Positions 1-9,560 are shown, counted from the first letter of the stretch. The stretch is DNA of 64,000 nucleotides from Bacteroides sp. CAG:770 (GCA_000435075.1 FR890577.1:1-64000); one strand, 5' to 3'. Numbers and translations are program-made. The notes: generated by a model from the sequence alone, not told the origin.

Positions 1-616
1 TAATTTCTATAATAGAGTCAACCTAAATCAGGAAAATACATTTTGTCCGGATTAAAACGTTTTCTGGCGGACAACGCTAGGATTTTAATAACTTGTCCGT
101 AAATACCCACCATTCCCCGAACAAAACGTACTGGGTTTTTGCTATCGTTCTGACATTAATCATGAAAATACACAGCCCTAGAAAATGGTGATAAAAAACG
201 CGCTTTTTTACACCGTTTTCCAAGTGTGAAAGCTATAGCCGGCATGTCGTATACCATGTTGTAATATGCAACATGCAATTCCCCCACTAGTATCCAAGAC
301 GACATAATGTAGCGACAGCGACTCGGCTACAAACACCGAAGACCATAATCAAGGAGAGCCCTGATTTTCAACCCTCTTGGCAGATGGAAATCAGTATAGT
401 CAGTTGATATCCAAACAATTACGCAACACATCGCCAGCCAAGGGGTAGTAACGAATGGAGGTCTTGGCAGATTGACACGAGACACCGTTACCACCTAATA
501 TCCTAAAACACAATATCTTACAACAAAGAGAACTAAAATCACGTCTGTCAAGACGGTCGAAATTTTTCCATGATTACCAGAGCCGTATAATCAAGTTATA
601 CAGAATAATAATATCT
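1..616. other. Intergenic region without a recognisable gene
   Basis: I find no coding region I can support here in either strand. The only structure seen is a perfect 7-base inverted repeat, TTGTCCG at 43-49 and CGGACAA at 68-74, with the palindrome AAAACGTTTT in its loop, and a third TTGTCCG at 93-99. This could be a hairpin or a protein-binding site, but nothing in the window ties it to a gene. A promoter for the next gene lies at the right end of the stretch. Confidence 0.4.
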
Positions 617-619
617 TTG
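612..619 (+). promoter_or_regulatory. Candidate -7 promoter box for the ABM-domain gene
   Basis: TATCTTTG fits the Bacteroidota -7 consensus TAnnTTTG and lies 24 bases before the ATG at 644. No convincing -33 TTTG is seen. The TTG inside this box could be read as a start codon in frame with the gene, but its position in the promoter argues for the ATG at 644. Confidence 0.5.
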
Positions 620-643
620 CATAAGGATAATAACATCGCAAGT

Positions 644-964
644 ATGGACACTATCAAGAATCATGATGAAGAAGCGATAATCATAACGTCATTCATTTCA
701 ATACAGCCAGACTGTATCAGCGCATTTCTGGGAATCGCTAAGGAAATCATAGAAGCCACCCGAAACGAACCCGGCTGCATAGAATACAGATTTCTGCAAG
801 ACCCGTTCTGTCCCGAAATCTTTTTCTTCTATGAGGTATATAAGAACAAGGAGGCCCAGCTGTTCCACTCCGGGCAGGACTACCTGAAAAAATTCAAGAA
901 CCTGAGAGAGCCAATGCTACAACAGAAGCCCATACTGAAAATCTACCGCGCCACCCAATGCTGA
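644..964 (+). CDS. Antibiotic biosynthesis monooxygenase (ABM)-domain protein
   Basis: A 106-residue protein with the size and pattern of single-domain ABM proteins such as YgiN-type quinol monooxygenases: a first beta strand (IIITSFISIQ), a helix, then the conserved block EPGCIEYRFLQDP followed by FFFYEVYKNKEA and a late LKKF helix. Members form ferredoxin-like dimers and oxidise small aromatic or quinol substrates, or act as stress proteins; the substrate cannot be told here. The start at 644 is chosen because the longer TTG start overlaps the promoter -7 box. It stands alone, with carB convergent downstream. The family call is fairly sure, the reaction is not. Confidence 0.75.
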   Translation: MDTIKNHDEEAIIITSFISIQPDCISAFLGIAKEIIEATRNEPGCIEYRFLQDPFCPEIFFFYEVYKNKEAQLFHSGQDYLKKFKNLREPMLQQKPILKIYRATQC

Positions 965-1177
965 TCTTGCACATAGCAGTGACGCATCGAACAAATACAT
1001 TCCGGAACGCATGCAATTTGGCGATCGCAACATCTCGGAATGTCTGGTATGACAAATGTAAAATACTGGATATATGGATATTATGGACTAAAGTTGGATG
1101 TTGAACTATGACAATGTATTCTTCTGTTACCATACAGAGGAAGGAAAGGTGTTCGACAAGACACCATAAAAGAACGC

Positions 1178-1207
1178 AAAATGCCACCCCATACTGAGCG
1201 GCATTTT
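1178..1207 (-). terminator. Hairpin terminator downstream of carB
   Basis: AAAATGCC at 1178-1185 pairs perfectly with GGCATTTT at 1200-1207 around a 14-base loop, 38 bases after the carB stop. Read on the minus strand the stem ends in TTTT. It is nearly symmetric, so it could also stop rightward transcription from the ABM gene. Confidence 0.6.
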
Positions 1208-1244
1208 ACAATATCTGAACGGAAACTACTCCGCATGCAATCGG

Positions 1245-4200
1245 CTAATACTCATCCCAAGACTTGATCTTGATTTCATCAAGAGACATTGAGCAGAATG
1301 CGCGGATGAAAGCTGTGGCCAGACGCGCATTGGTAAACAGCGGAATATTGCAGTCAATCGCGTTACGGCGAATGTGATAGCCATTATACAGCTCAAGCTC
1401 ACTGAAATTCTTAGGGATATTGATAACCATATCGACCTCCTTGTTGCGAATCATATCGAGCGCTGAAGGGAAAAGACTCTTGAGAGAAGCATCCTTTTCC
1501 TCAGACGGCCATAGAACACGCTGACATGGAAGACTGTTCTCGATGAAATACTTATATGTACCTCCCGTAGCGAAAAGCTCATAGCCCTTGTCAGCCAACA
1601 ACTTGCATGCAATCAACATATCTGCCTTCTGGAGCGGATTGCCAGTCGAAAGCAAAATCCTCTTGGCAGGAATCGTATTGCCGACAGAAAGGATAGACTT
1701 GAGAAGAGCCTCATCCAGGTCATCACCGATACAGCCTACCTCACCGGTAGAAGACATGTCCACACCAAGCATAGGGTCAGCCTCCTCAAGACGCGCAAAC
1801 GAGAACTGAGACGACTTCACACCCACATAATCCAAATCGAAAGCACTCTTCTGAGGAGCTGCAGGATGCTTGCCGAGCATAACCTTGGTAGCAAGCTCGA
1901 TAAAATTGATCTTCAGCACCTTGGAAACGAACGGGAAGCTTCTGGAAGCCCTCAGGTTACACTCGATAACCTTAATCTTGTTCTCCTTGGCCAGGAACTG
2001 GATATTGAAAGGACCTGAAATCTGAAGAGCACCTGCAATCTTGCGTGCAATCTTCTTGATACGTCTAACAGTCTCGACATACAACTTCTGAGGAGGGAAC
2101 TGGATAGTAGCATCACCGGAATGCACACCAGCATACTCGATATGCTCAGAAATTGCATAGGCAAGAATCTCACCCTCATCGGCAACAGCATCGAACTCGA
2201 TCTCCTTGCATCGGTCCATGAACTTGCTGATTACCACAGGATGCTCCTGAGAAACCGCAGAGGCCAATGACAGGAAGTGAGTAAGCTGCTCCTCATCATA
2301 GCAAACATTCATGGCAGCACCCGAAAGCACATACGAAGGACGCACAAGCACAGGGAAACCGACCTTGGAAATGAACTTGTCCACATCATCCATAGTCGTA
2401 AGCTCACTCCACTCAGGCTGATCCACACCCAGAGCATCCACAATGCTGGAGAACTTGTTCCTGTCCTCAGCCTTGTCAATGTTGCAAGCCTTGGTTCCGA
2501 GAATCGGCACACCGCACTTGTCAAGCCTGAGAGCCAAGTTGTTAGGAATCTGTCCACCAACGGAAACGACCACTCCATGAGGAGTTTCAAGTTCGATGAC
2601 ATCCATTACCCTCTCGAAGGTAAGCTCATCGAAATACAGCCTGTCACACTTGTCATAGTCAGTAGAAACAGTCTCAGGGTTATAATTCAAAAGAACACCC
2701 CTGTAGCCCTCTTTCCTGATAGTGTCAATGCAATTGACAGAGCACCAGTCAAACTCCACAGAACTGCCGATTCGATATGCGCCTGAGCCAAGAACCACTA
2801 CAGACTTCTTGTCATTCTCATACTGGATATCGTTGTATGTACCATTATAAGTGAGATACAGGTAGTTGGTAGCTGCAGGGAACTCCGCAGCAAGAGTATC
2901 AATCTGCTTTACAACAGGGACAATGCCATGAGACTTACGGAAAGCACGGACAATATCCTGATTGTCTTTGAGGTTGCCTTTGTCCTTGAATACAGCACGC
3001 TGGATCTGGAAATCCGAGAAGCCCTGGCACTTCGCCTGACGGAGAAGATCCAACGGCATTGACTCCAACGTGTCATACTCATTCATCTCATGGTAGGTAG
3101 AGACAATGTTCTGAAGACGGTCAAGGAACCACTTGTCAATCTTGGTGAGCTCATGAATCTGATCGACCGTGTAACCGGCACGCATCGCCTTGGAAATCAC
3201 AAAGATACGTCTGTCAGTAGGCTCACGGAGCGCCTCATCCACATTGGCAACCTGAAACTCTTTGTTGCCCACATAGCCATGCGCGCCCTGACCGATCATA
3301 CGAAGACCCTTCTGAATGGCCTCCTCGAAAGAACGTCCGACAGCCATGACCTCGCCGACACTCTTCATGCTGGATCCGATCTTGCGTGATACTCCGTGGA
3401 ACTTGGAAAGGTCCCAACGAGGAATCTTGCAGACAATATAGTCAAGCGCAGGCTCGAAGAAAGCAGGTGTTGTCTTGGTAACAGAGTTCTTAAGGTCGAA
3501 CAAACCATAGCCGAGACCAAGTTTCGCAGCCACGAAAGCAAGAGGATAACCTGTAGCCTTGGATGCCAAAGCAGAAGACCTCGACAATCTGGCATTGACC
3601 TCGATCACCCTGTAATCCATGGCATTAGGATCGTAAGCATACTGCACATTACACTCACCTACGATACCTATATGGCGCACGATGCGGATAGAAAGTTCAC
3701 GAAGGAAATAGTAGTCCTTGTTAGACAAAGTCTGCGAAGGGGCAACCACGATACTCTCGCCTGTATGAATTCCGAGAGGGTCGAAGTTCTCCATATTGCA
3801 GACTGTGATACAATTATCATATTTATCACGGACCACCTCATACTCAATCTCTTTCCAGCCCTTGAGAGACTTCTCCACAAGAACCTGAGGAGAGAACGAG
3901 AAAGCCTTGGCACAAAGTTCTTCAAGCTGCTCGTCATTATCACAGAAACCTGAACCAAGACCGCCGAGAGCATAAGCGGCACGGACAATCAGAGGATAGC
4001 CGAGCTCATGAGCTGCACGTCTGGCCTCCTCCATATTCTCGGCCGGATGAGACTTGATGGTCTGGACATTGATTTCATCCAGTTTCTTCACGAAAAGCTC
4101 GCGGTCCTCAGTATCCATGATAGCCTGAACAGGAGTACCGAGCACCTGGACACCATACTTCTCCAGAACCTTGCTCTCATACAGTTCCACACCGCAGTTA

Positions 4201-4484
4201 AGCGCTGTCTGGCCACCGAATGAAAGGAGAATGCCCTGAGGACGCTCCTTTGCGATAACCTTCTCCACGAAGAAAGGAGTAACCGGAAGGAAATAAATCT
4301 TATCGGCAACACCCTCTGAAGTCTGGACGGTAGCGATATTAGGGTTTATGAGCACAGTCTCGATACCCTCTTCATGAAGGGCCTTGAGTGCCTGTGAGCC
4401 AGAGTAGTCGAACTCACCGGCCTGACCGATTTTCAATGCTCCTGAACCCAGGATAAGGACTTTTCTTATATTTGGATTTTTCAT
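1245..4484 (-). CDS. carB: Carbamoyl-phosphate synthase large subunit
   Basis: Full-length 1079-residue large chain that makes carbamoyl phosphate from bicarbonate, ammonia (delivered by CarA) and two ATP, for pyrimidine and arginine synthesis. Both homologous ATP-grasp halves are visible, each opening with the family signature (GSGALKIGQAGEFDYSG near residue 13 and GSGAYRIGSSVEFDW near 566). The first half has NARLSRSSALASKATGYPLA and the second ECNLRASRSFPFVSKV, typical metal/ATP-site segments. A C-terminal MGS-like allosteric domain (from about 935, LSTGNPLQKADML) is present. It starts 11 bases after the carA stop, so the two are co-transcribed. No anomaly is seen. Confidence 0.98.
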   Translation of the reverse strand: MKNPNIRKVLILGSGALKIGQAGEFDYSGSQALKALHEEGIETVLINPNIATVQTSEGVADKIYFLPVTPFFVEKVIAKERPQGILLSFGGQTALNCGVELYESKVLEKYGVQVLGTPVQAIMDTEDRELFVKKLDEINVQTIKSHPAENMEEARRAAHELGYPLIVRAAYALGGLGSGFCDNDEQLEELCAKAFSFSPQVLVEKSLKGWKEIEYEVVRDKYDNCITVCNMENFDPLGIHTGESIVVAPSQTLSNKDYYFLRELSIRIVRHIGIVGECNVQYAYDPNAMDYRVIEVNARLSRSSALASKATGYPLAFVAAKLGLGYGLFDLKNSVTKTTPAFFEPALDYIVCKIPRWDLSKFHGVSRKIGSSMKSVGEVMAVGRSFEEAIQKGLRMIGQGAHGYVGNKEFQVANVDEALREPTDRRIFVISKAMRAGYTVDQIHELTKIDKWFLDRLQNIVSTYHEMNEYDTLESMPLDLLRQAKCQGFSDFQIQRAVFKDKGNLKDNQDIVRAFRKSHGIVPVVKQIDTLAAEFPAATNYLYLTYNGTYNDIQYENDKKSVVVLGSGAYRIGSSVEFDWCSVNCIDTIRKEGYRGVLLNYNPETVSTDYDKCDRLYFDELTFERVMDVIELETPHGVVVSVGGQIPNNLALRLDKCGVPILGTKACNIDKAEDRNKFSSIVDALGVDQPEWSELTTMDDVDKFISKVGFPVLVRPSYVLSGAAMNVCYDEEQLTHFLSLASAVSQEHPVVISKFMDRCKEIEFDAVADEGEILAYAISEHIEYAGVHSGDATIQFPPQKLYVETVRRIKKIARKIAGALQISGPFNIQFLAKENKIKVIECNLRASRSFPFVSKVLKINFIELATKVMLGKHPAAPQKSAFDLDYVGVKSSQFSFARLEEADPMLGVDMSSTGEVGCIGDDLDEALLKSILSVGNTIPAKRILLSTGNPLQKADMLIACKLLADKGYELFATGGTYKYFIENSLPCQRVLWPSEEKDASLKSLFPSALDMIRNKEVDMVINIPKNFSELELYNGYHIRRNAIDCNIPLFTNARLATAFIRAFCSMSLDEIKIKSWDEY

Positions 4485-4495
4485 ACTGTCAAAAA

Positions 4496-5572
4496 TTAAA
4501 GTTTGCTGATAAACTCGTCAAACAGGAACTCCGTATCGGTAGGACCGCTGGAGGCCTCAGGATGGAACTGGACAGAGCAGAAAGGCTTGGTCTTATGACG
4601 GATACCCTCATTGGTACCGTCATTCATATTCACGAACCACGGCTCCCAGTCACTGCCAAGGGCGGAAGGGTCCACAGCATAACCGTGATTCTGGGAAGTG
4701 ATGAAGCACCTGTTGGTACCTATCATGCGGACTGGCTGGTTATGGCTTCTATGTCCATATTTGAGTTTATAAGTAGTCGCACCGGCTGCTCTTGCCAGAA
4801 GCTGGTTACCCATACAGATACCGAAAATCGGCTTGTCCTGCTCCATCGCCTTGCGGATATTGTCAACAGTCTTCTGGCAGAACTCAGGGTTGCCCGGACC
4901 ATTGGAAATGAAAAGTCCATCGTAATCCAACGACAGGAAATCATAGTCCCATGGGACTCTGATAAGCTCCACTCCCCTGTCCACAAAACATCTCAGGATA
5001 TTGTGCTTCACGCCGCAATCGACCAGAACCACCTTCTTGTTACCTGAGCCATAACGGATTACTTCCTTGCAGCTGACGATATCGATCTGATTGTCCGTAT
5101 TAGGATCATGAACCTCCTCCTCGGCAACTTCACCCTCCGGGATAATCTGTCCCAGCATCGAACCATTATCCCTCAGCATCTTGGTTATCTCTCTGGTATC
5201 GACTCCATAGATTCCAGGAATTTTCTGCTCCTTCATCCACTCGTCAAGGCTCTTTACCGCATCCCAGTGGCTGTATTTGAACGAATACTCAGAAATCACA
5301 AGGCCACGTACCCAGATTTTCTCAGACTCGAAGTTCTTAGAAATACCGTACTGGTCAATGCCCTCGTCCGGTACACCATAGTTACCGATGAGCGGATAGG
5401 TTACACAAAGAATCTGTCCTGAATAAGACGGATCGGTAAGGCTTTCCGGATAACCCACCATAGCTGTGGAGAATACCACCTCTCCATCACATGGCTTGTC
5501 ATACCCGAAAGACCAGCCCTTCAGTTCTGTCCCATTCTGAAGGCGTAGTGTTGCGCGAAGTCTTTTTTCCAT
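4496..5572 (-). CDS. carA: Carbamoyl-phosphate synthase small subunit
   Basis: A 358-residue glutaminase subunit that hydrolyses glutamine and channels ammonia to CarB. The N-terminal CPSase small-chain domain (about 1-150, with YPESLTDPSYSGQ) is followed by a class I glutamine amidotransferase domain with GICMGNQLL (nucleophile Cys253), the oxyanion segment SNGPGNPE, and FHPEA (His337, Glu339). The start at 5572 is chosen because the N-terminus MEKRLRATLRLQNG fits the family and the in-frame upstream extension runs back through a terminator hairpin. First gene of carAB; its long leader carries an apparent attenuator described separately. Confidence 0.97.
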   Translation of the reverse strand: MEKRLRATLRLQNGTELKGWSFGYDKPCDGEVVFSTAMVGYPESLTDPSYSGQILCVTYPLIGNYGVPDEGIDQYGISKNFESEKIWVRGLVISEYSFKYSHWDAVKSLDEWMKEQKIPGIYGVDTREITKMLRDNGSMLGQIIPEGEVAEEEVHDPNTDNQIDIVSCKEVIRYGSGNKKVVLVDCGVKHNILRCFVDRGVELIRVPWDYDFLSLDYDGLFISNGPGNPEFCQKTVDNIRKAMEQDKPIFGICMGNQLLARAAGATTYKLKYGHRSHNQPVRMIGTNRCFITSQNHGYAVDPSALGSDWEPWFVNMNDGTNEGIRHKTKPFCSVQFHPEASSGPTDTEFLFDEFISKL

Positions 5573-5588
5573 TTCTACTCGTAATATT

Positions 5589-5626
5589 AAAAAAAAGACC
5601 ACTCCCGGAAAACAACGGGAACGGCC
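5589..5626 (-). terminator. Intrinsic terminator in the carAB leader (attenuator)
   Basis: On the minus strand a GC-rich stem GGCCGTTCCCG pairs with CGGGAGTGGTC (about 11 base pairs with some G-U, loop of about 8) and is followed directly by eight T. It lies only 16 bases before the carA start codon and after the carAB promoter, so transcription must read through it to express carAB. That position is what attenuation control requires. Confidence 0.75.
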
Positions 5627-5628
5627 AA

Positions 5629-5715
5629 TCAATCAACGGTTTCAGGAAACAATGATAACAAAGGACACATGTTCTGGAGCGAATCCTGAATATTTACGTA
5701 TGTTCCTATGTACAT
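5629..5715 (-). CDS. Candidate leader peptide of the carAB attenuator
   Basis: A 28-codon reading frame (starts MYIGTYVNIQ, ends PETVD, then TGA) lies between the predicted carAB transcription start and the terminator hairpin. Its stop codon ends two bases before the hairpin, so a ribosome closely following RNA polymerase would cover the left arm of the terminator. The second half is U-rich in RNA, which suits polymerase pausing when UTP is low. This is the arrangement of the E. coli pyrBI leader. There is no run of arginine codons, so UTP-sensitive coupling is more likely than arginine-tRNA attenuation. Translation itself is not proven by the sequence. Confidence 0.5.
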   Translation of the reverse strand: MYIGTYVNIQDSLQNMCPLLSLFPETVD

Positions 5716-5717
5716 GA

Positions 5718-5778
5718 CCTGAAAATTTTTTATGTTCTTTTTCAGGTTGCAAATTTAAGACTTTTTTTTGAATACAAA
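5718..5778 (-). promoter_or_regulatory. carAB promoter and 5'-end hairpin
   Basis: On the minus strand, TAAATTTG (5750-5757) matches the -7 consensus and TTTG (5775-5778) the -33 element, 17 bases apart. Transcription would start near 5744, within an 8-base-pair hairpin, CCTGAAAA with TTTTCAGG (5718-5746), which would form the very 5' end of the transcript. The resulting leader before carA is about 170 bases. Confidence 0.65.
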
Positions 5779-5852
5779 ACGCCGGACTGCAATATATTCC
5801 CACAAAAATTGTTTTAGAAATACGATTTCACAAACTCGTATCGTTTCACACA

Positions 5853-5882
5853 TTGCAACATTGATATAAAGAATTATTTTTG
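5853..5882 (+). promoter_or_regulatory. Promoter of the MFS exporter gene
   Basis: TTG at 5853-5855 and TATTTTTG at 5875-5882 are 19 bases apart, a good match to the Bacteroidota -33/-7 pattern. The start site near 5889 leaves about 24 bases to the chosen ATG at 5913. Confidence 0.65.
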
Positions 5883-5912
5883 CGCGATTTTTACATGGAC
5901 AAGACGTCAATT

Positions 5913-7088
5913 ATGACAAACGAGAAAAATAACTTCAGGAGATGGCTTCCGGTCATAAGCCTCACATTCTCCACATTCATATTCAACACATCGGAATTCA
6001 TTCCCATCGGATTGCTTTCCGATATCGCCTCCGACTTTGCAATCACTGAGTCAAAGGCCGGTATGCTGATTACCGTCTATGCATGGATAGTGGCATTGGC
6101 CTCACTCCCCCTCATGCTCGCATTTTCGAAGACCGAGAACAAGAAGCTGATGCTCAGCATCGTAGCATTGTTCATCGCCAGCCACGTACTCTCAGGATTT
6201 TCGACAAGTTACTACATGCTCATGCTGTCCAGAGCCGGAGTCGCATGCGCCCATGCGATATTCTGGTCAATAGTAACTCCGCTGGCAGTACGTGTAGCCC
6301 CGGAAGGCAGACGCTCGACAGCATTGAGCCTGATCATCACCGGCTCATCTGTGGCAATGATAGTCGGGCTGCCGCTTGGCAGGGCCGTGGGCCTTCTCGT
6401 CGGATGGAGGGCCACTTTCCTTCTTATCGCCGCATTGTCAGCAATCGTATTCATAATCCTGGCCGCCTCACTTCCGAAGACGCCAAGCGACAACGACGTT
6501 TCCATCAAGTCACTTCCCGCTCTTCTCAGAACGCCGGGACTCGGTGGCATCTACCTGCTTACAGTCATAATAATCACGGGTCACTACACCTCGTACAGCT
6601 ACATCGAGCCTTTCCTCGCACAGGTAGCCGGGATGTCAAACACACTGATTACAATAGTCCTCTCCATCTTCGGCATCGTGGGAATCATCGGAAGCTATTT
6701 CTTCGCGAAATACTTTGACAGACACCAGTTTACATTCATCAGATTCGCTGTGGTAGGAATAAGCATCTTCACTCTTCTGCTCCTTCCGTCCGCATTCAAC
6801 AAGGCAACCGTCATCCTGATATGTATCCTCTGGGGCCTGGCCATAAACAGTTACAACCTCTCGTTCCAGTCTGAAATCCTCCAGGTCGCCCATCACGGAA
6901 CCGCCATCGCAATGTCCATCTATTCCGGCATCTATAATGTAGGAATAGGAGCAGGCGCCCTCGTTGGAGGAAACGTCTGCTCCTATATGGGAATCAGCAA
7001 TATCGGATTTGTCGGCGGCGCCATCGGACTGGTCGCTTCCGCCTACTGCATTCTGAGGCTCATACCGATTCTCAGAAAGGCCGCCTGA
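5913..7088 (+). CDS. SotB-type sugar/drug efflux MFS transporter
   Basis: A 391-residue 12-helix major facilitator. The N-terminal helix (FSTFIFNTSEFIPIGLLSDI), the loop-2/3 region and the motif PLGRAVGLLVGWRATF are characteristic of the SotB/AraJ branch of the DHA1 family, proton-driven exporters of sugars such as arabinose or isopropyl thiogalactoside, and sometimes of drugs. Earlier starts (ATG 5895 or TTG 5880) are in frame, but the TTG lies in the -7 box and 5913 gives the family's usual length. It is divergent from carAB and monocistronic. The substrate is unknown. Confidence 0.85.
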   Translation: MTNEKNNFRRWLPVISLTFSTFIFNTSEFIPIGLLSDIASDFAITESKAGMLITVYAWIVALASLPLMLAFSKTENKKLMLSIVALFIASHVLSGFSTSYYMLMLSRAGVACAHAIFWSIVTPLAVRVAPEGRRSTALSLIITGSSVAMIVGLPLGRAVGLLVGWRATFLLIAALSAIVFIILAASLPKTPSDNDVSIKSLPALLRTPGLGGIYLLTVIIITGHYTSYSYIEPFLAQVAGMSNTLITIVLSIFGIVGIIGSYFFAKYFDRHQFTFIRFAVVGISIFTLLLLPSAFNKATVILICILWGLAINSYNLSFQSEILQVAHHGTAIAMSIYSGIYNVGIGAGALVGGNVCSYMGISNIGFVGGAIGLVASAYCILRLIPILRKAA

Positions 7089-7124
7089 AAGCACACAAAT
7101 CTGACAGCACCACGACCGACGAAT

Positions 7125-9428
7125 CTATCTTATAATTATCTCATCCACGAACAGCCAGGCCTTGCTGCCTGCGAGCCAGTTCCAGGATGGGACATCACCC
7201 TCAGACGAAGCCTTGACATTGACATACCTCGTCTTTACCGGCGCGAAATCGAGCACATGTTCCTTTGTCGCCGCAGTCTCTTCCGTAACCTGCTGAAATT
7301 CAGCGTTTGCAATATCTCTGAACTCCTTTCCGTCATCGGAAACCGAAATCTTTATATCCTTCGCATCGAAAATACCGTCATGGCTGACAATGCAGAAACT
7401 TGCACCTGCCGATGAGATCTCCACAGGCTCGCCAAGGTCAATGACAGCGTCCAGACCATCCCCGTCTGCAAAACCGAGCCAACGTCCGGAAGAGAACATG
7501 GTATTGCCCCTCAGGCCGTCCACCAGCATTATCGCGCCACCATATTTATAAGAGTCAGACGGCTGGACACCAAGAGAAATCTTTGTGGCAGTAGCCTTGT
7601 TGAAAGATATATTTTCCTCAAACTCAGCACCTTTCTCGCCATTTCTGAAGGTAGCGGCCCTAATGTCAGAAGCCTGGCGTATTTCCAGAGGAGACGTATA
7701 GACGGCTGACTCGAGAGTAGGCTCCGAACCATCTGTCGTGTACCTTATTTCCGGATTTCCGGCAGCGCGGAGAGTCACGACAATGGCATTGCGCCCCACA
7801 TCAGCCGAAAGACTGGCATTGACATCGAAAATATGCTTTGCATAGTTATAGCCGTTCTTTTCATAAATCCCGGTAAGCGGAACGACAGCCTTCAGGAATT
7901 TGTCATAATCCTTCACTGCAGGATTGCGCCACTGGTTTTCAGCAAGGGCAGCCCATCGAGGCAGGACCATATACTGCGCATGACGGAAATCCGGAACATA
8001 TTCTGTCCACAGATTCGCCTGTACACCAAGAATATGCCTGGCCTGCTCGGCATTGAGCTCAGCCGGAACCGGATTATACATATAGACGTTCTCTACAGGA
8101 GTATAACCGCCGATTGCCAACGGTTCTTTAGACACGTCCTTTCCCTGATAGAAATCGAAATACAGACAAGACTTCGGAGTCATAATCACATCATGCCCTG
8201 CCTTGGCAGCCTCGATACCACCTTTTTCGCCCCTCCATGACATGACAATCGCACCCGGAGCGACCCCACCTTCCAGAATCTCATCCCAGCCGATCACCTT
8301 GCGACCTCTCTCCCCCAGATACTCAGTCACATGCTTCATGACATAACTCTGGAGTTTCTGCTCCTTCGTGTGAACCCCGTCATCAGTCAATCCGAGTTTC
8401 GATATAAGTGCCTGGCATTTAGGACAATGCTGCCACTTCGTCTTAGGGCATTCGTCACCTCCTATATGTATATATTCTGACGGGAACATCTCCAGGACCT
8501 CATCGAAAACATTGTCAAGGAACTCGTAAATCTTCGGATTTCCGGCACAGAGCACATCATCAGAAACACCCCAGGTCGTCCAGACCTCGTAAGGGCCTCC
8601 TGTGCAGCCAAGTTCAGGATATGAGGCCAATGCAGCCAGCATATGTCCTGGAAGATCAATCTCAGGAATTACATTGATATGACGCTTAGCCGCATAAGAG
8701 ACGATATCACGAATCTGCTCCTGAGTGTAATATCCGCCATGCACTTTTCCGTCATACCTCTTCGGGACATCAGTGGAATTGCCGATGATAGTCTCTTTTC
8801 TCCATGCACCCACCTCAGTCAGCCTTGGATACCTCTTTATCTCCACTCTCCATCCCTGGTCCTCAGTCAGATGCCAGTGCAGCATATTCATATTGTGCAA
8901 CGCCATCATGTCGATGTAAGTCTTGACCTCATCGACAGTGAAAAAATGACGGCTCACATCAAAGTGGGCGCCACGATAGCCGAAAGCCGGCTCATCCTCG
9001 ATCTTCACCGCAGGAAGCGAAGGGTCCGAAGCAAGACACTTGCGAAGGGTCTGAGCCCCGTAAAAGACGCCCGCAGAAGAACCGCCCCTGATAGAAACGC
9101 CATCAGAACCGATTGTCAGCTCATAGCCTTCCTCCGGAAGTTTTTTGTCAATGTCAATGCTTATCTCCTTCTTAGAAACCGGCTTGACAGCAACGGCCAG
9201 TCGCTTTCCCGTTTCCTCGGCAATATAATCCGACAAGAATCCGGCCTCATTGAAAAGAGCAGAATCCGGCAGAGAAATCAGCGTATTGTCATTGATAAGA
9301 AATGAGCCTCTTCCCGCAGTCATCGTTTTCGGGGTAGGGACGATTCCATAAGATATTTCACTTTGACTATTACATGAAACAATGCCGATTCCGGCAGCCA
9401 ACAACGGCATCAGTGACAGACACTTCAT
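7125..9428 (-). CDS. Secreted GH20 beta-N-acetylhexosaminidase (lipoprotein)
   Basis: A 767-residue exo-hexosaminidase that removes terminal GlcNAc or GalNAc from glycans or chitooligosaccharides by substrate-assisted catalysis. The signal peptide ends in a lipobox-like GIVSC (Cys19). A GH20b domain precedes the GH20 barrel, which holds HWHLTEDQGWR (about 184-194) and the catalytic pair Asp325-Glu326 in HIGGDECPK. A chitobiase C-terminal-like segment (IRYTTDGSEPT) and a final F5/8-type C (discoidin-like) carbohydrate-binding domain follow. The start at 9428 is chosen because the longer frame runs through the -7 box at 9490-9497. It is divergent from a ROK regulator, which suggests amino-sugar control. 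Confidence 0.95.
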   Translation of the reverse strand: MKCLSLMPLLAAGIGIVSCNSQSEISYGIVPTPKTMTAGRGSFLINDNTLISLPDSALFNEAGFLSDYIAEETGKRLAVAVKPVSKKEISIDIDKKLPEEGYELTIGSDGVSIRGGSSAGVFYGAQTLRKCLASDPSLPAVKIEDEPAFGYRGAHFDVSRHFFTVDEVKTYIDMMALHNMNMLHWHLTEDQGWRVEIKRYPRLTEVGAWRKETIIGNSTDVPKRYDGKVHGGYYTQEQIRDIVSYAAKRHINVIPEIDLPGHMLAALASYPELGCTGGPYEVWTTWGVSDDVLCAGNPKIYEFLDNVFDEVLEMFPSEYIHIGGDECPKTKWQHCPKCQALISKLGLTDDGVHTKEQKLQSYVMKHVTEYLGERGRKVIGWDEILEGGVAPGAIVMSWRGEKGGIEAAKAGHDVIMTPKSCLYFDFYQGKDVSKEPLAIGGYTPVENVYMYNPVPAELNAEQARHILGVQANLWTEYVPDFRHAQYMVLPRWAALAENQWRNPAVKDYDKFLKAVVPLTGIYEKNGYNYAKHIFDVNASLSADVGRNAIVVTLRAAGNPEIRYTTDGSEPTLESAVYTSPLEIRQASDIRAATFRNGEKGAEFEENISFNKATATKISLGVQPSDSYKYGGAIMLVDGLRGNTMFSSGRWLGFADGDGLDAVIDLGEPVEISSAGASFCIVSHDGIFDAKDIKISVSDDGKEFRDIANAEFQQVTEETAATKEHVLDFAPVKTRYVNVKASSEGDVPSWNWLAGSKAWLFVDEIIIR

Positions 9429-9489
9429 CTTGTTTGCAGTTTTAAATGTTACTACTCGAAAGAGGCTTGTCGCAAGTCCTTTCCGAAGA

Positions 9490-9497
9490 CAAAAGTA
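9490..9497 (-). promoter_or_regulatory. -7 promoter box of the hexosaminidase gene
   Basis: Read on the minus strand, TACTTTTG matches TAnnTTTG and lies about 60 bases before the ATG at 9428. No clear -33 element is seen. Confidence 0.55.
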
Positions 9498-9560
9498 GTA
9501 CATTTTTCGCTATTTTTTCATTTTTCTTATTATTTATCCGATAATTTGTAAAAAATTTCA

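Noticed and set aside
894..1187. Minus-strand open frame between the ABM gene and carB
   Set aside because: Cys/Val-rich random-looking translation, overlaps the ABM gene, and crosses the carB terminator.
2277..2786. Long plus-strand open frame inside carB, with similar ones at 3396-3953 and 4472-5047
   Set aside because: They lie fully opposite well-supported carA/carB coding sequence and show no family pattern; they arise from codon bias on the other strand.
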